Below are positions 17,641 through 26,900 of a stretch of DNA of 41,416 bases, piece by piece (position 1 is the stretch's first letter; every line of letters starts with the position of its first letter). The translations under genes were made by a program, and so were the position numbers. Under the pieces are notes generated by a model, which was not told where the DNA came from, searched no databases, and saw only the letters and a program-made list of their open reading frames with translations. Source of the DNA: Anaerococcus sp. (GTDB lineage Bacteria > Bacillota > Clostridia > Tissierellales > Peptoniphilaceae); assembly GCF_022770135.1 (NCBI RefSeq), contig NZ_JALEIL010000072.1:1-41416 (forward strand). The letters are read 5' to 3'.

Positions 17641-18323
17641 TGTAGGTCCTCATTTCTATAAGTATCCATCATAGATCCAAAGACTTCAGAGCTTGAAGGT
17701 GGGGTGTAGGATATTGCATTGGCTCCTGCTTCTATTGTCTCTAGGATTTGCTCGCTAGTCTTTCCTCCGGTTGCAATTATTGGAAACTTATCTCCAATAT
17801 TTTTTCTAATCTCACGAACTAGGGTTGCTGTGTATTTGCCTCCTGATACATTTAGGATTTCTGCTCCTGCTGCAATTTTTCCCATGTAGTCATTTTCAAA
17901 GCTTACGACTGATGCAATCACTGGTATATCAACGAAATCAGATATGGATTTAATATCCTCGTTTGGTATGGGTGAGTTTACTACAACACCGTAAGCTCCA
18001 GCAAGTTCTGCCTCAATGGCAATATATTTGGACCTTAATCCTTGAGTCGTTCCTCCTCCAACTCCGATAAAACATGGGACGTTTGATACGTCGAGGATTG
18101 CTTGGGAGATGGAGTTTTGTGGAGTGTAAGGGTAGACTGCCATGATAGAATCTGCATTTGAGTTTCTAATTATGGCAAGGTCTGTCGTAAATAAGAGAGA
18201 CTTTATTCTTTTTTCAAAAATCATAATACCACTAGCCTTGTAAATCTCCTTTGGGACAGTGATAAATGATTTTCTTAGTTTCGAATGTACTTGGGGTATG
18301 TATTTTTCCTTTTTTTCTGTCAT
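17637..18323 (-). CDS. Conserved TIM-barrel protein of unknown function
   Basis: I recognise the fold but not a proven function; homologues are often labelled only hydrolase. The 228-aa protein has the look of a phosphate-binding (beta/alpha)8 barrel. Strands end in glycine-rich turns: CFIGVGGGTTQG (about 88-99), GVVVNSPIPNED (about 113), IPVIASVVSFE (about 134), ILNVSGGKYT (about 157) and PIIATGGKTSEQILETIEAGAN (about 181-202), followed by AISYTPPSS. The GG at the end of strand 7 resembles the phosphate site of ribulose-phosphate barrels. It overlaps the P1 peptidase by four bases, so a shared pathway is likely. Confidence 0.7.
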   Translation of the reverse strand: MTEKKEKYIPQVHSKLRKSFITVPKEIYKASGIMIFEKRIKSLLFTTDLAIIRNSNADSIMAVYPYTPQNSISQAILDVSNVPCFIGVGGGTTQGLRSKYIAIEAELAGAYGVVVNSPIPNEDIKSISDFVDIPVIASVVSFENDYMGKIAAGAEILNVSGGKYTATLVREIRKNIGDKFPIIATGGKTSEQILETIEAGANAISYTPPSSSEVFGSMMDTYRNEDLH

Positions 18324-18357
18324 TATTTCCTCTATTCTAAAATTTCTTTCAAAATAT

Positions 18358-18385
18358 ATTCTACAAGCATTATATTTTTTTACAA
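18358..18385 (-). promoter_or_regulatory. Possible promoter of the TIM-barrel/P1 peptidase pair
   Basis: Minus-strand TTGTAA (18385-18380), 16 bp, TAGAAT (18363-18358), 35 bases before the start. It overlaps the tail of the preceding terminator. Confidence 0.33.
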
Positions 18386-18410
18386 TAAAAGACCCAGCAG
18401 AAGCCGGGCC
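18386..18410 (-). terminator. Intrinsic terminator after the symporter
   Basis: Minus-strand GGCCCGGC/GCTGGGTC, eight pairs including two G-U, 4-base loop, then TTTTATTG. The G-U pairs exist only in minus-strand RNA, which fixes the direction. Confidence 0.7.
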
Positions 18411-18453
18411 TTAGCAAATGAGCTTATTAGATAAATAAATCTAGAAGATCTCT

Positions 18454-19740
18454 TTAGCTATTAAATACTTCTCTATTTAGTTTTCCTTCACTTGCTGCAA
18501 CTATTAGAGCAGAAGAGTTGGCTGCAACAACATTTGTTGATGTCCTTCCCATATCTGCAAGAGAAGAGATTGGCGCTAAGAGGACAACCATCTCTAGAGG
18601 TAGACCCATAGCAGCAAAGACTGCAGTAGTTGCTATAGTAGCTGTTCCTGGTACACCGACAGTTCCTAGGGAAACTAGAAGGGCTATTAGGACGAGCTTA
18701 ACATAGTCGAATCCTCCAAAGTCAAGTCCCATAACATTTATTGTAAGAACAGCATTCATCACTGGCCAAAATCCTGCACAACCAGGCATACCCATAGTTG
18801 CACCAAGAGGAGCGACAAATGATGCTACATCTTCTGATACTCCTTGAGTCTTCTCAAGATTTTCCATATTTACTGGAAGAGATCCCATTGATGATTGAGT
18901 GGTAAAACCGACTACTTGAACTGGCCATGCGTTTTTGAAGTACTTAACTGGATTTACCTTAGCAAAAATAGAAACAAGAGCTCCTGTCGTGATAAATGAG
19001 TGAATGGCACTTGCTACATAGTTTAAGACTAAGATTAGTAGAAGTGGCTTAACCGCTTCATAGTCAATCTTTGATACAGCTTCTGCCATTAGAGATAGGA
19101 CAGCAAAGGGTGTGAGACTTGTAATCATGCTTGTTAGCTCATAGATTATCTCTGCAAAGGAATTGATAAAGTCCTTAAAGGCCGTAACTTTCTCCCCTTC
19201 TCCCTTATCAACTAGCTTAAGAGCAGCTATTGCAACAAGGATAGAGAATATTATCACAGGAATTACCATACCATCACCTGCGTTTGAGATTATGTTTGAT
19301 GGGAAGAAGTTGGTAATAGTCTCTGCAACAGTAGGCACTTCCTTAACTTCGCTTGCTTCTGGCAAAGGGATATTCGCTCCCTTACCAATTGAGAAAATAA
19401 CAGCAAGGATAAGACCAATTGTAGATCCTAATACATTGTGGAGACTTAAGATTCCCACAGACTTTAGTCCTACGCTTCTAAGCTTACCCAAAGATCCTGT
19501 GTTTAGGGTCGTTCTTATAATGGTAGCAAATAAGAGTGGTATTACCATGGCTGATAATAATCTTATATATACTTTTCCAAAAATTGCCACATATTCAGTT
19601 GATCCAGCAAATAAATATCCTAAGACCAGACCCAAGACAGCCGCCAATATCACCCTCTTACCAAAAGAAATATTTTTTTCTTTCATTTTTCCTAAGAGAA
19701 AAAATAGGGCTATCGTAATTATTAACGAAATTAATTTCAT
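18454..19740 (-). CDS. Dicarboxylate/amino acid:cation symporter, TcyP-like
   Basis: Sodium- or proton-coupled uptake carrier of the DAACS family. The opening stretch (KMKEKNISFGKRVILAAVLGL at about 15-35) and overall pattern resemble the L-cystine carrier TcyP more than glutamate carriers, but the substrate is unproven. The start was moved to the ATG at 19740 (428 aa): the strong AGGAGG lies six bases before it and inside the ten extra codons of the longer reading frame. About eight membrane helices are visible; the hairpin HP1 region TTQSSMGSLPVNMENL is near 275, the substrate motif GATMGMPGCAG near 309, and HP2 VPGTATIATTAVFAAMG near 360. Confidence 0.85.
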   Translation of the reverse strand: MKLISLIITIALFFLLGKMKEKNISFGKRVILAAVLGLVLGYLFAGSTEYVAIFGKVYIRLLSAMVIPLLFATIIRTTLNTGSLGKLRSVGLKSVGILSLHNVLGSTIGLILAVIFSIGKGANIPLPEASEVKEVPTVAETITNFFPSNIISNAGDGMVIPVIIFSILVAIAALKLVDKGEGEKVTAFKDFINSFAEIIYELTSMITSLTPFAVLSLMAEAVSKIDYEAVKPLLLILVLNYVASAIHSFITTGALVSIFAKVNPVKYFKNAWPVQVVGFTTQSSMGSLPVNMENLEKTQGVSEDVASFVAPLGATMGMPGCAGFWPVMNAVLTINVMGLDFGGFDYVKLVLIALLVSLGTVGVPGTATIATTAVFAAMGLPLEMVVLLAPISSLADMGRTSTNVVAANSSALIVAASEGKLNREVFNS

Positions 19741-19804
19741 ATTTCCTCCTATATTTTTATTTATCAAATATCATATCATTTTGCTAGAAAATTTAAAGGC
19801 TAAT

Positions 19805-20827
19805 TTATTTTTTTACAAAAATTAAGGTTTCGAAGGGCCTAAGGAGAAGATTATCTACCATCTTTCTTTGACCGTAATTTCCCAAAGCGAGTTTGTATGA
19901 GGAATAATCTGCCAGATACATAGAAATAGGTAGGAGAAATTCCTTTTGGCTTAGATTATTAATTACAAGTGCTTTTTCATTTTTATAACTTCTAATATAG
20001 GAAAGGGTATCCCTATCTTTCTTGAAAATCTCAAGGAAATCTCCCTTTTTCAAAGACTTATTTTCTTCTCTTATTATAGAAAGATTTTCCATATAGGAAG
20101 AGAGCTTATAAAAGGGTCCCTCCATTTCAAAATCTATATCCTTACTTTCCAAATAAATGGGACCTTTTAGGATAATGATATTAGAAATTTTCTGAGCCAT
20201 GCTAAAGTAAGCAAAATTATTTGAGAATTTGTTTGAGAAATTATCAAAAGTCTTAGCAAGGATTGGGCCAGTTTCATAAAAAGAATTCATATCTTCTATC
20301 TTAAGATAATCTATCTTAGATTTGATGAAAGAAAAGTCAGTCTTACCATTAGAAGAAAGGTAGCTTATAATCTTAGGTTTATCTATTAGTCCCGTGGTAA
20401 CCACATCTTCGTTTAAGTGACGAACATTTTTATTAATTTCTCTTATTCCCTTCAAGAAATTTCTATTATCTAGCATCTTTGATAAATTCAAAAAGTCAAA
20501 GGCAGCAATGCCTCTTTTGACAAGGAAGTTTAGGAATGAGAGCCCTGCCCTTTTGACCTTGGTATTTTTCCAAGTTAGATCATCTACTTTCGAATCGAGG
20601 AGCTTTTGGGATAAAATTAATAAATCTATCCTAAGCATAAGTCCCATACCTTCCTTCTTCAAGGATTCATTGATGGAAAAGATCTCTGTCAAATAATCAT
20701 CATTTATGAATTTTCCCATATCGATTGCCAAGAAATTAATAGCTAACTTCTTATAAAAAGGAAGGCTTTTCTTTATATTTTCTATTGAATTTTCTTTATA
20801 AATAAATAATTCATCAGTCTCTCTCAT
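19805..20827 (-). CDS. Catalytically degenerate GH13 (alpha-amylase-like) protein
   Basis: A 340-aa protein with no active-site motif that nevertheless lines up, segment by segment, with the trehalose-6-phosphate hydrolase at 23650-25311. FLVKRGIAAFDFLNL matches WIDKGIGGFRFDVLN; IREINKNV matches IRELNKHT; LKGPIYLESKDID matches MRGTPYIYQGEEIG; and LGNYGQRK near the C-terminus matches LGNYGERK. The nucleophile Asp195 is Leu113 here, Arg193 is Asp111, acid/base Glu249 is Leu147, and the stretch with the third Asp (NNHDQ) is deleted. The product is 213 residues shorter, mostly by loss of loops and domain B. A glycosidase reaction is not expected; a binding or regulatory role is possible. The reading frame is intact. 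Confidence 0.7.
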   Translation of the reverse strand: MRETDELFIYKENSIENIKKSLPFYKKLAINFLAIDMGKFINDDYLTEIFSINESLKKEGMGLMLRIDLLILSQKLLDSKVDDLTWKNTKVKRAGLSFLNFLVKRGIAAFDFLNLSKMLDNRNFLKGIREINKNVRHLNEDVVTTGLIDKPKIISYLSSNGKTDFSFIKSKIDYLKIEDMNSFYETGPILAKTFDNFSNKFSNNFAYFSMAQKISNIIILKGPIYLESKDIDFEMEGPFYKLSSYMENLSIIREENKSLKKGDFLEIFKKDRDTLSYIRSYKNEKALVINNLSQKEFLLPISMYLADYSSYKLALGNYGQRKMVDNLLLRPFETLIFVKK

Positions 20828-20855
20828 AATCGTTCATTACTTAGTGTACATTAAT

Positions 20856-20883
20856 TTGAAGGCCTTTACAATTAGGGTATAAA
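20856..20883 (+). promoter_or_regulatory. Possible promoter of the MacB-like ABC gene
   Basis: TTGAAG (20856-20861), 16 bp, TATAAA (20878-20883), 24 bases before the ATG, with AAGAGGAAA as ribosome site. It lies in the 79-base gap between divergent genes. Confidence 0.38.
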
Positions 20884-20906
20884 TATTCCTATAGAAAAGA
20901 GGAAAT

Positions 20907-23618
20907 ATGTTAGAACTTAAAAATATCACAAAAATATATAAGACAGGCGACTTCGAACAGAAGGCCTTAGACGATGTTTCGATTTCCTTTAGGAAAAATG
21001 AATTCGTCTCAATCTTAGGACGAAGTGGTGGTGGAAAGACTACCCTTCTCAATATCATAGGAGGGCTTGATAAGTACACTTCAGGAGACCTCTTAATTGA
21101 TGGCAAGTCCACCAAAAACTTCAAGGATTCTGATTGGGATTATTATAGAAATGTTTCGGTTGGTTTTATCTTCCAATCCTACAACCTCATAAGTCATCAA
21201 ACGATCCTTTCAAATGTAGAGCTTGCCCTAACTCTTTCCGGCGTAAAGAAAGAAGATAGGAAAAAGCGTGCCATAGAAGCCCTCGATAAGGTAGGCCTCA
21301 AAGATCATATCTACAAGAAACCGGCCGAACTATCTGGTGGACAGATGCAAAGAGTCGCCATAGCCCGTGCCTTGGTAAACAATCCTGAAATCGTCCTAGC
21401 TGACGAGCCAACGGGAGCTTTAGATACCAATACATCAAAGCAGATTATGGATTTACTTAAACAAATAGCTAAGGACAGACTGGTCATAATGGTTACCCAT
21501 AACCCAGAACTTGCCGAGAAATACTCTACTAGGATTGTCAAAATCAGAGATGGGGTGATCTTTGATGATTCTGACCCTTATGAGGAAAAAACTGATGAGG
21601 AAAATTTTAAGACAAGAAGGCTAAATTTAGGAATAAAACAAGCCCTTAACCTCTCCTTCAACAATCTCTTGACCAAGAAGGCAAGGACAATCCTTACCGC
21701 CTTTGCGGGATCTATTGGAATTATAGGAATTGCCCTAATAATTTCTATATCAAAGGGAGCGGATGACTTCATAGAAGAAAGTCAGAGAAATGCTCTAAAG
21801 TCCTATCCTATACAAATCCAAAAGGAGTCCTTAAATCTCGACAATATCCTAAGTCCTCCAGAAAAGGAAGATAAGGCAAATTCAACAAAAGACGTCTTAG
21901 CCAACAATATGATTCTTAAAAGAAGAAGCGAGCTTTCTGCTTCCTACAGCGAAAACAACCTCACTCCTTTCAAGAAATATATGGAAGATAATAAAGAGAA
22001 ACTAAGTGACGAAATAGGTGGCAATTTCGTGACCTATTCCTATGATACGAACTTTGATATCTTCACCAAAGACCCAAAAGGAGATTTAATTAATACTGAC
22101 GGGTCAGAATTTGAAGAAAGAGAAGATAACTTCATGGCAAATCTCCTAAAGCCCCAATCTTCAAACAAAAACTTTACTGAGCTTATAACAGGTGAAGACG
22201 GTGAAGTTTCAAAGATGATTACTGATGATTATGAGATAATTGAAGGAAGCTGGCCGAAGGAAGCCACAGACCTAGTTCTTTTTACAGATTATAATAACGA
22301 GATCATGACCCAAACCCTCTATGAAATAGGACTTTTACCTAGCAAGGACTACAAGGATATCTTAGCAAAACTTGATAACAAGGAGAAAATCGACCTTAAA
22401 GAAGCAAGACTTAGCCCAAAAGATATCATAGGTCATGAGTACAAGATCCTTACAGGATCAGATTATTATGAAAAGTCTGGAGATTCCTTCCTAGATATAA
22501 GTGATGATGAAGCTAAGAAAAAGGAATTAATTGACAAGGCCATAAGTGCCAAAATCGTAGGAATAGCTAGAAAAAAGACCAATGACGACAATAAAATCAT
22601 CGACTCTCCTCTAGCCTACTCCAAAGATTTGACTGACCTTCTTATAAAACATGTAGAAGATTCAGAAATAGCCCAGGCCCAACTTGCGAATAAAGACAAA
22701 AACATCCTCAATAACCTTCCCTTCAAGGCAGGAAGCGATGAGGAGAAACAAAATATAGGAAAATCCTTCCTAGAAAACCTCGATAGCAAGGAAGAAATGA
22801 AGGTAAACACTTATCTGATGAGAAATAAGCCAGAGCTTATGGATGAGCTAAGCGAAAAGACTAAGGAAATTCAAAGTAAGAACCCTATGGCCCTTGCGGA
22901 AAATCAAGAAAACAAAGATAACAATAGGGCTCTAATAGATTATGCCCTTGATAAAAACGACAAGAATCTATATCTCGACATATACGATGAGTTCCTAAAA
23001 GATGCGACCTATAACAAAAATCTAGAAAAATTCGGTCTAGTATCCAAAGATGCCCCATCAGATATCTCAATCTATGTTGAAAACTTTGAAAATAGAAATA
23101 AGATCAAGGACTTCATCAAAGAATATAACGAGGGTAAGAGTGAAAATGAGAAGATTGCCTACACAGACTATATCGGTCTAATCTCCTCATCAATTACTCA
23201 AATAATCTCCGCCATCTCTTATCTTTTGATAGCCTTTGTCGGAGTAAGTCTTGTAGTTTCGTCCATAATGATTGGAATAATCACCTATATTTCCGTTCTT
23301 GAAAGGGTGAAGGAGATTGGAATTCTAAGATCAATCGGAGCAAGCAAGAAGGATATAAGAAAAGTCTTCCTATCTGAAACCTTTATAATAGGTCTCTTGT
23401 CAGGTCTAATAGGAATCGGAGCTAGCATGCTAATAAATATCCCCTTATCAAAGCTAATCCAAAATATGAGTGGGATAGAAGAAATCAGAGCCTTCCTTCC
23501 AGCCAAGGCAGGTCTAATACTGGTATTAATTTCTGTAGGACTTACCCTAATCGCAGGAATTATCCCATCAAGCATTGCAGCTAAAAAAGATCCAGTAAAG
23601 GCCCTATCCCAAGAATAA
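20907..23618 (+). CDS. MacB/FtsX-type ABC transporter, fused ATPase and permease
   Basis: A mechanotransmission-type ABC protein of 903 aa. Residues 1-225 form a LolD-like ATPase with Walker A GRSGGGKTT near 37, signature [15 protein letters not shown] near 139 and Walker B IVLADEPTGALD near 161. A first membrane helix is at about 265-285 (TAFAGSIGIIGIALIISI). An extracellular region of about 470 residues follows, rich in lysine, aspartate and glutamate and without recognised domain. Three C-terminal helices of the FtsX module span about 755-895 (ISAISYLLIAFVGVSLVVSS; SETFIIGLLSGLIGIGASML). Relatives export peptides or help resist antimicrobial peptides. No two-component system is adjacent. 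Confidence 0.85.
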   Translation: MLELKNITKIYKTGDFEQKALDDVSISFRKNEFVSILGRSGGGKTTLLNIIGGLDKYTSGDLLIDGKSTKNFKDSDWDYYRNVSVGFIFQSYNLISHQTILSNVELALTLSGVKKEDRKKRAIEALDKVGLKDHIYKKPAELSGGQMQRVAIARALVNNPEIVLADEPTGALDTNTSKQIMDLLKQIAKDRLVIMVTHNPELAEKYSTRIVKIRDGVIFDDSDPYEEKTDEENFKTRRLNLGIKQALNLSFNNLLTKKARTILTAFAGSIGIIGIALIISISKGADDFIEESQRNALKSYPIQIQKESLNLDNILSPPEKEDKANSTKDVLANNMILKRRSELSASYSENNLTPFKKYMEDNKEKLSDEIGGNFVTYSYDTNFDIFTKDPKGDLINTDGSEFEEREDNFMANLLKPQSSNKNFTELITGEDGEVSKMITDDYEIIEGSWPKEATDLVLFTDYNNEIMTQTLYEIGLLPSKDYKDILAKLDNKEKIDLKEARLSPKDIIGHEYKILTGSDYYEKSGDSFLDISDDEAKKKELIDKAISAKIVGIARKKTNDDNKIIDSPLAYSKDLTDLLIKHVEDSEIAQAQLANKDKNILNNLPFKAGSDEEKQNIGKSFLENLDSKEEMKVNTYLMRNKPELMDELSEKTKEIQSKNPMALAENQENKDNNRALIDYALDKNDKNLYLDIYDEFLKDATYNKNLEKFGLVSKDAPSDISIYVENFENRNKIKDFIKEYNEGKSENEKIAYTDYIGLISSSITQIISAISYLLIAFVGVSLVVSSIMIGIITYISVLERVKEIGILRSIGASKKDIRKVFLSETFIIGLLSGLIGIGASMLINIPLSKLIQNMSGIEEIRAFLPAKAGLILVLISVGLTLIAGIIPSSIAAKKDPVKALSQE

Positions 23619-23627
23619 GAGCAAATT

Positions 23628-23649
23628 AAAAGCCCCAGCCGGGGCTTTT
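23628..23649. terminator. Bidirectional terminator between convergent genes
   Basis: AAAAGCCCC/GGGGCTTTT, nine perfect pairs, 4-base loop, T-tract on both strands. It serves the ABC gene (plus) and treC (minus); its edge touches the treC stop. Confidence 0.85.
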
Positions 23650-25311
23650 TTATATTCTCTTTATAAGAGCAAGGCTCTCGTAAGGAGCAAATTCTATTTC
23701 TTTTTCTACTTTTCTTTCTCCATAGTTTCCTAAGAGATATTCGAACTTATCGTAATATTCTAAGATTTCTTCTAAATTAACCTTAACATTTTCACCAGAG
23801 AAGTTATTCATATTGATTAGCACTTCTCCCTCATGTTCTCTGATATAAGCGAAGATATGAGGATCATCTTCTAGGATTGGGAAGTAGAGACCATCGGATA
23901 TTATTGGCTCTTCCTTTCTTAATTCTATTAGCTTCTTGTAATAATAGAAAACTGAGTCCTTATCCTCTAGGGCCTTTGCCGTGTTTATTTCCTTATAATT
24001 ATCATTTACCCCTATCCAAGGAGTTCCTGTCGTAAAGCCAGCATTTTCTGATTCATCCCATTGCATAGGAGTTCTAGAATTATCTCTAGATTTTCTCTTT
24101 ATGATATTTAGGGCTTCTTCAGGGCTTTTGCCTTTTTCTATTAGGTCCTTGTAGGCATTTATGCTTTCAATATCCTTGTAATCATCAATTGAAGAAAAGT
24201 CAGGATCTGTCATGCCGATTTCTTCTCCCTGGTAGATATAAGGAGTTCCTCTCATCATGTGGATGGTTTGGGCAAGCATGGTGGCAGTTTCTTTTGGATA
24301 GTTTTTAACATCTCCAAATCTGTTATTGGCCCTTGGCTGGTCATGATTGTTCCAGAAAAGAGCATTCCAACCGCCCCCATCTTGGAGACCCTTCTGCCAT
24401 TTGTTTAGGATTTCCTTTAATTTCATAAAATCAAAGTCCATGTCAGTCCACTTATCCCCATCCTTGTAGTCTACCTTGAGATGGTGGAAGCTAAATATCA
24501 TGGAAAGCTCGTCGCCTTCGGCTGCTGAGTACATGATAGAATTTTCTATATCAGTCGAGCTCATCTCTCCTACTGTAATTATCTCGGGATTTTTGCCGAA
24601 AGTGTGTTTGTTTAGCTCTCTGATCCACTTATGAACTATAGGAGTGTCAGTGTAGAGTTTTTTCTCCTCGCTTATGTCTCCTGAAGAGTCTTCTAAGATT
24701 TGACTTTTACCTATTACATTTAAGACGTCAAATCTAAATCCTCCGATCCCCTTATCAATCCAATAGTTTACGATCTTATAAAGCTCTTCCCTAAGATCAG
24801 GATTGTGCCAATTAAGGTCAGCTTGGGTCTTATCATAGAGACAAAGATAGTATTTTCCACTATCTCCAAACTCATTCCAGGCAGGACCACCAAATTTGGA
24901 CTGCCAATTTGTAGGATATGATCCGTCTTTTCCTTCTCTTATATAATCGAAATTCTGATACTTTTCATCTCCAGCTAGGGCCTTCTTAAACCACTCATGC
25001 TCTGTCGATGTGTGGTTTAAAACCATATCAAACATGAGTTTAATATTTGCCTTGTCAAATTCTGCGATTAGATTATCTAGGTCCTCGTCAGTCCCAAAGA
25101 CAGGGTCCACATGGTAATAATCTGCTATGTCGTAGCCGTTGTCATTTTGTGGAGAGATAAAGAAAGGATTGAGCCAGACCATATCTACTCCAAGCTTTCT
25201 AAGATAATCAACCTTTTGGCTAATCCCCTTAAGGTCTCCTATACCATTACCCGAACTATCCTTAAAGCTTCTAGGATAAGCCTGGTAGATTACTTGTTTT
25301 CCTAAATTCAT
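23650..25311 (-). CDS. treC: Trehalose-6-phosphate hydrolase (GH13)
   Basis: Cytosolic phospho-alpha-(1,1)-glucosidase splitting imported trehalose-6-phosphate into glucose and glucose-6-phosphate. The 553-aa protein has the full GH13 set: DMVLNHTS near residue 95, GGFRFDV with nucleophile Asp195, VGEMS with acid/base Glu249 and NNHDQPR with Asp324. The run FGGPAWNEFG...DKTQADLNW (about 140-167) is typical of the phosphotrehalase/oligo-1,6-glucosidase subgroup. It begins eight bases after the trehalose PTS gene, which is the main reason to choose phosphotrehalase over oligo-1,6-glucosidase. Confidence 0.9.
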   Translation of the reverse strand: MNLGKQVIYQAYPRSFKDSSGNGIGDLKGISQKVDYLRKLGVDMVWLNPFFISPQNDNGYDIADYYHVDPVFGTDEDLDNLIAEFDKANIKLMFDMVLNHTSTEHEWFKKALAGDEKYQNFDYIREGKDGSYPTNWQSKFGGPAWNEFGDSGKYYLCLYDKTQADLNWHNPDLREELYKIVNYWIDKGIGGFRFDVLNVIGKSQILEDSSGDISEEKKLYTDTPIVHKWIRELNKHTFGKNPEIITVGEMSSTDIENSIMYSAAEGDELSMIFSFHHLKVDYKDGDKWTDMDFDFMKLKEILNKWQKGLQDGGGWNALFWNNHDQPRANNRFGDVKNYPKETATMLAQTIHMMRGTPYIYQGEEIGMTDPDFSSIDDYKDIESINAYKDLIEKGKSPEEALNIIKRKSRDNSRTPMQWDESENAGFTTGTPWIGVNDNYKEINTAKALEDKDSVFYYYKKLIELRKEEPIISDGLYFPILEDDPHIFAYIREHEGEVLINMNNFSGENVKVNLEEILEYYDKFEYLLGNYGERKVEKEIEFAPYESLALIKRI

Positions 25312-25319
25312 ATAAACTC

Positions 25320-26765
25320 CTAGCTAAAACTTGGTGTCTTAAATTCTATCTTGTTATGAAACATATTCTTCTTTTCAAATACCACAGTTAGTATTACAGG
25401 AACAACTATAGCAATTACCATGGCTATGGCGAAGTTTAACCTAGATCCTCCCATGATTGAAAGTATTCCAGGAAGTCCACCTATACCTATATTGTAGGCC
25501 ATGGTTGAAGTTGATACAGAAAATACTGCTGCTAGGGCAGATCCAATCATTCCCGCTATAAATGGGAAGCCGTATTTGATATTGATACCAAATAAAGCTG
25601 GCTCTGTAACTCCAAGATAGGCAGAAATTGCTGCTGGAACTGAGATTTGTTTCTCCCTCTCGTCCTTTTTGTGTAGGTAGATTATAGCTACTACTGCTGA
25701 TGCTTGGGCAATGTTTGATAGAGCAATCATTGGCCAAAGGATTGTTCCACCGAAGTCATTTGCAAGCTGTAGGTCTATTGCATTTGTCATATGGTGAAGT
25801 CCTGTAATAACAAGTGGCGCATATAAGAAGCCAAAGACTGCCGCAAAAAGCCAGTTAAAGGCTGAGGTCAAGCCACTATATACTCCAGCAGAGATTAATG
25901 AGCCTATCTTCCAACCAATAGGACCTAAGACTAGGTGAGCTAAAAGTACTGTTGGTATTAGTGAAAATAGGGGAACAAAAATCATAGATATTGCTTGAGG
26001 GATGACCTTCTTAAAGAATCTTTCAAGATAAACCAAGAGGAAGCCTGCAAGCATGGCTGGGATTACCTGGGCTTGGTAGCCTATTCTTTCTATAGTGAAA
26101 AATCCAAAGTCCCAAACCGGAATCTCTCCTCCGCCAGCTATTGAATAAGCGTTGGCAAGTAGGTTAGGTGAAATCAAACAGATACCTAGAACAATTCCAA
26201 GAATTTGGGTTGTGCCCATCTTCCTTGTGATAGACCAGGTGATTCCTACTGGCAAGTAATGGAAAATCGCTTCACATATAAGCCACAAGAAGTCATTTAC
26301 CCCATTCCAAAAAACAGAAGTCTCTACAATGGTCTTTCCTCCAAGACTATCAAAAGGCATCTCTCCAAGAATATTTCTAAAACCTAAGAGCAAACCACCT
26401 ACGATAATTGCTGGAATCAAAGGCGCAAAGATTTCTGCAAGGACTGAAGATACCCTTTGGAGGGCGTTCTGATTTTTCACAGCATCCTTCTTCACATCAT
26501 CCTTACTCTTTTCTGTAGCGTTTGATATAGCCATAAAGTCATTATAAAACTCATCTACATCGTTTCCAATAATAACCTGAAATTGGCCAGCCTGGGTGAA
26601 AGATCCCTTAACTGAAGGTAAATCTTCGATTTTTTTCACATCGGCCTTCTTAGGATCATTTAGCACAAAACGCATTCTGGTAACACAATGCGTAACTGAT
26701 GAGATATTACTATCTCCTCCAATATATTGATGCAAAAGCTTCGCGTCATCTGTATATTTTCCCAT
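25320..26765 (-). CDS. treB: PTS trehalose-type transporter, EIIBC
   Basis: Phosphorylating sugar importer. The 481-aa protein has the EIIB domain in residues 1-85, with the phospho-cysteine in SVTHCVTRMRFVLND near residue 27 and GQFQVIIG near 60. The EIIC membrane domain covers about 105-470 with around ten helices and the sugar-site motif VTGLHHMTNA near 323 and GVTEPALFG near 386. No EIIA domain is attached, so a glucose-type EIIA elsewhere must supply phosphate, as with TreP/TreB. Operon with treC. The trehalose assignment follows from EIIB similarity to TreP and the phosphotrehalase partner. Confidence 0.9.
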   Translation of the reverse strand: MGKYTDDAKLLHQYIGGDSNISSVTHCVTRMRFVLNDPKKADVKKIEDLPSVKGSFTQAGQFQVIIGNDVDEFYNDFMAISNATEKSKDDVKKDAVKNQNALQRVSSVLAEIFAPLIPAIIVGGLLLGFRNILGEMPFDSLGGKTIVETSVFWNGVNDFLWLICEAIFHYLPVGITWSITRKMGTTQILGIVLGICLISPNLLANAYSIAGGGEIPVWDFGFFTIERIGYQAQVIPAMLAGFLLVYLERFFKKVIPQAISMIFVPLFSLIPTVLLAHLVLGPIGWKIGSLISAGVYSGLTSAFNWLFAAVFGFLYAPLVITGLHHMTNAIDLQLANDFGGTILWPMIALSNIAQASAVVAIIYLHKKDEREKQISVPAAISAYLGVTEPALFGINIKYGFPFIAGMIGSALAAVFSVSTSTMAYNIGIGGLPGILSIMGGSRLNFAIAMVIAIVVPVILTVVFEKKNMFHNKIEFKTPSFS

Positions 26766-26785
26766 AAGTCCTCATTATAACATTT

Positions 26786-26814
26786 TATATAATACTTATA
26801 CCCAATTTTGTCGA
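26786..26814 (-). promoter_or_regulatory. Possible promoter of treB-treC
   Basis: Minus-strand TCGACA (26814-26809), 17 bp, TATATA (26791-26786), about 20 bases before the treB ATG. No clear catabolite (cre) box or TreR operator was recognised in the gap. Confidence 0.33.
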
Positions 26815-26900
26815 AATAATTTAGCCTTACAAGCAAATTAAACTTTTATTTTAAATCAAAAGTCTTGGGTAGATATTTAATAGAAGAAAAAGGAGGTTTT

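Noticed and set aside
18454..19767. Longer N-terminus of the symporter from 19767
   Set aside because: The extra codons contain the AGGAGG ribosome site itself, so initiation at 19740 is favoured.
19163..19825. A 220-codon rightward reading frame opposite the symporter
   Set aside because: It is antisense to a clear transporter gene, its composition mirrors the helices in reverse, and no ribosome site precedes it.
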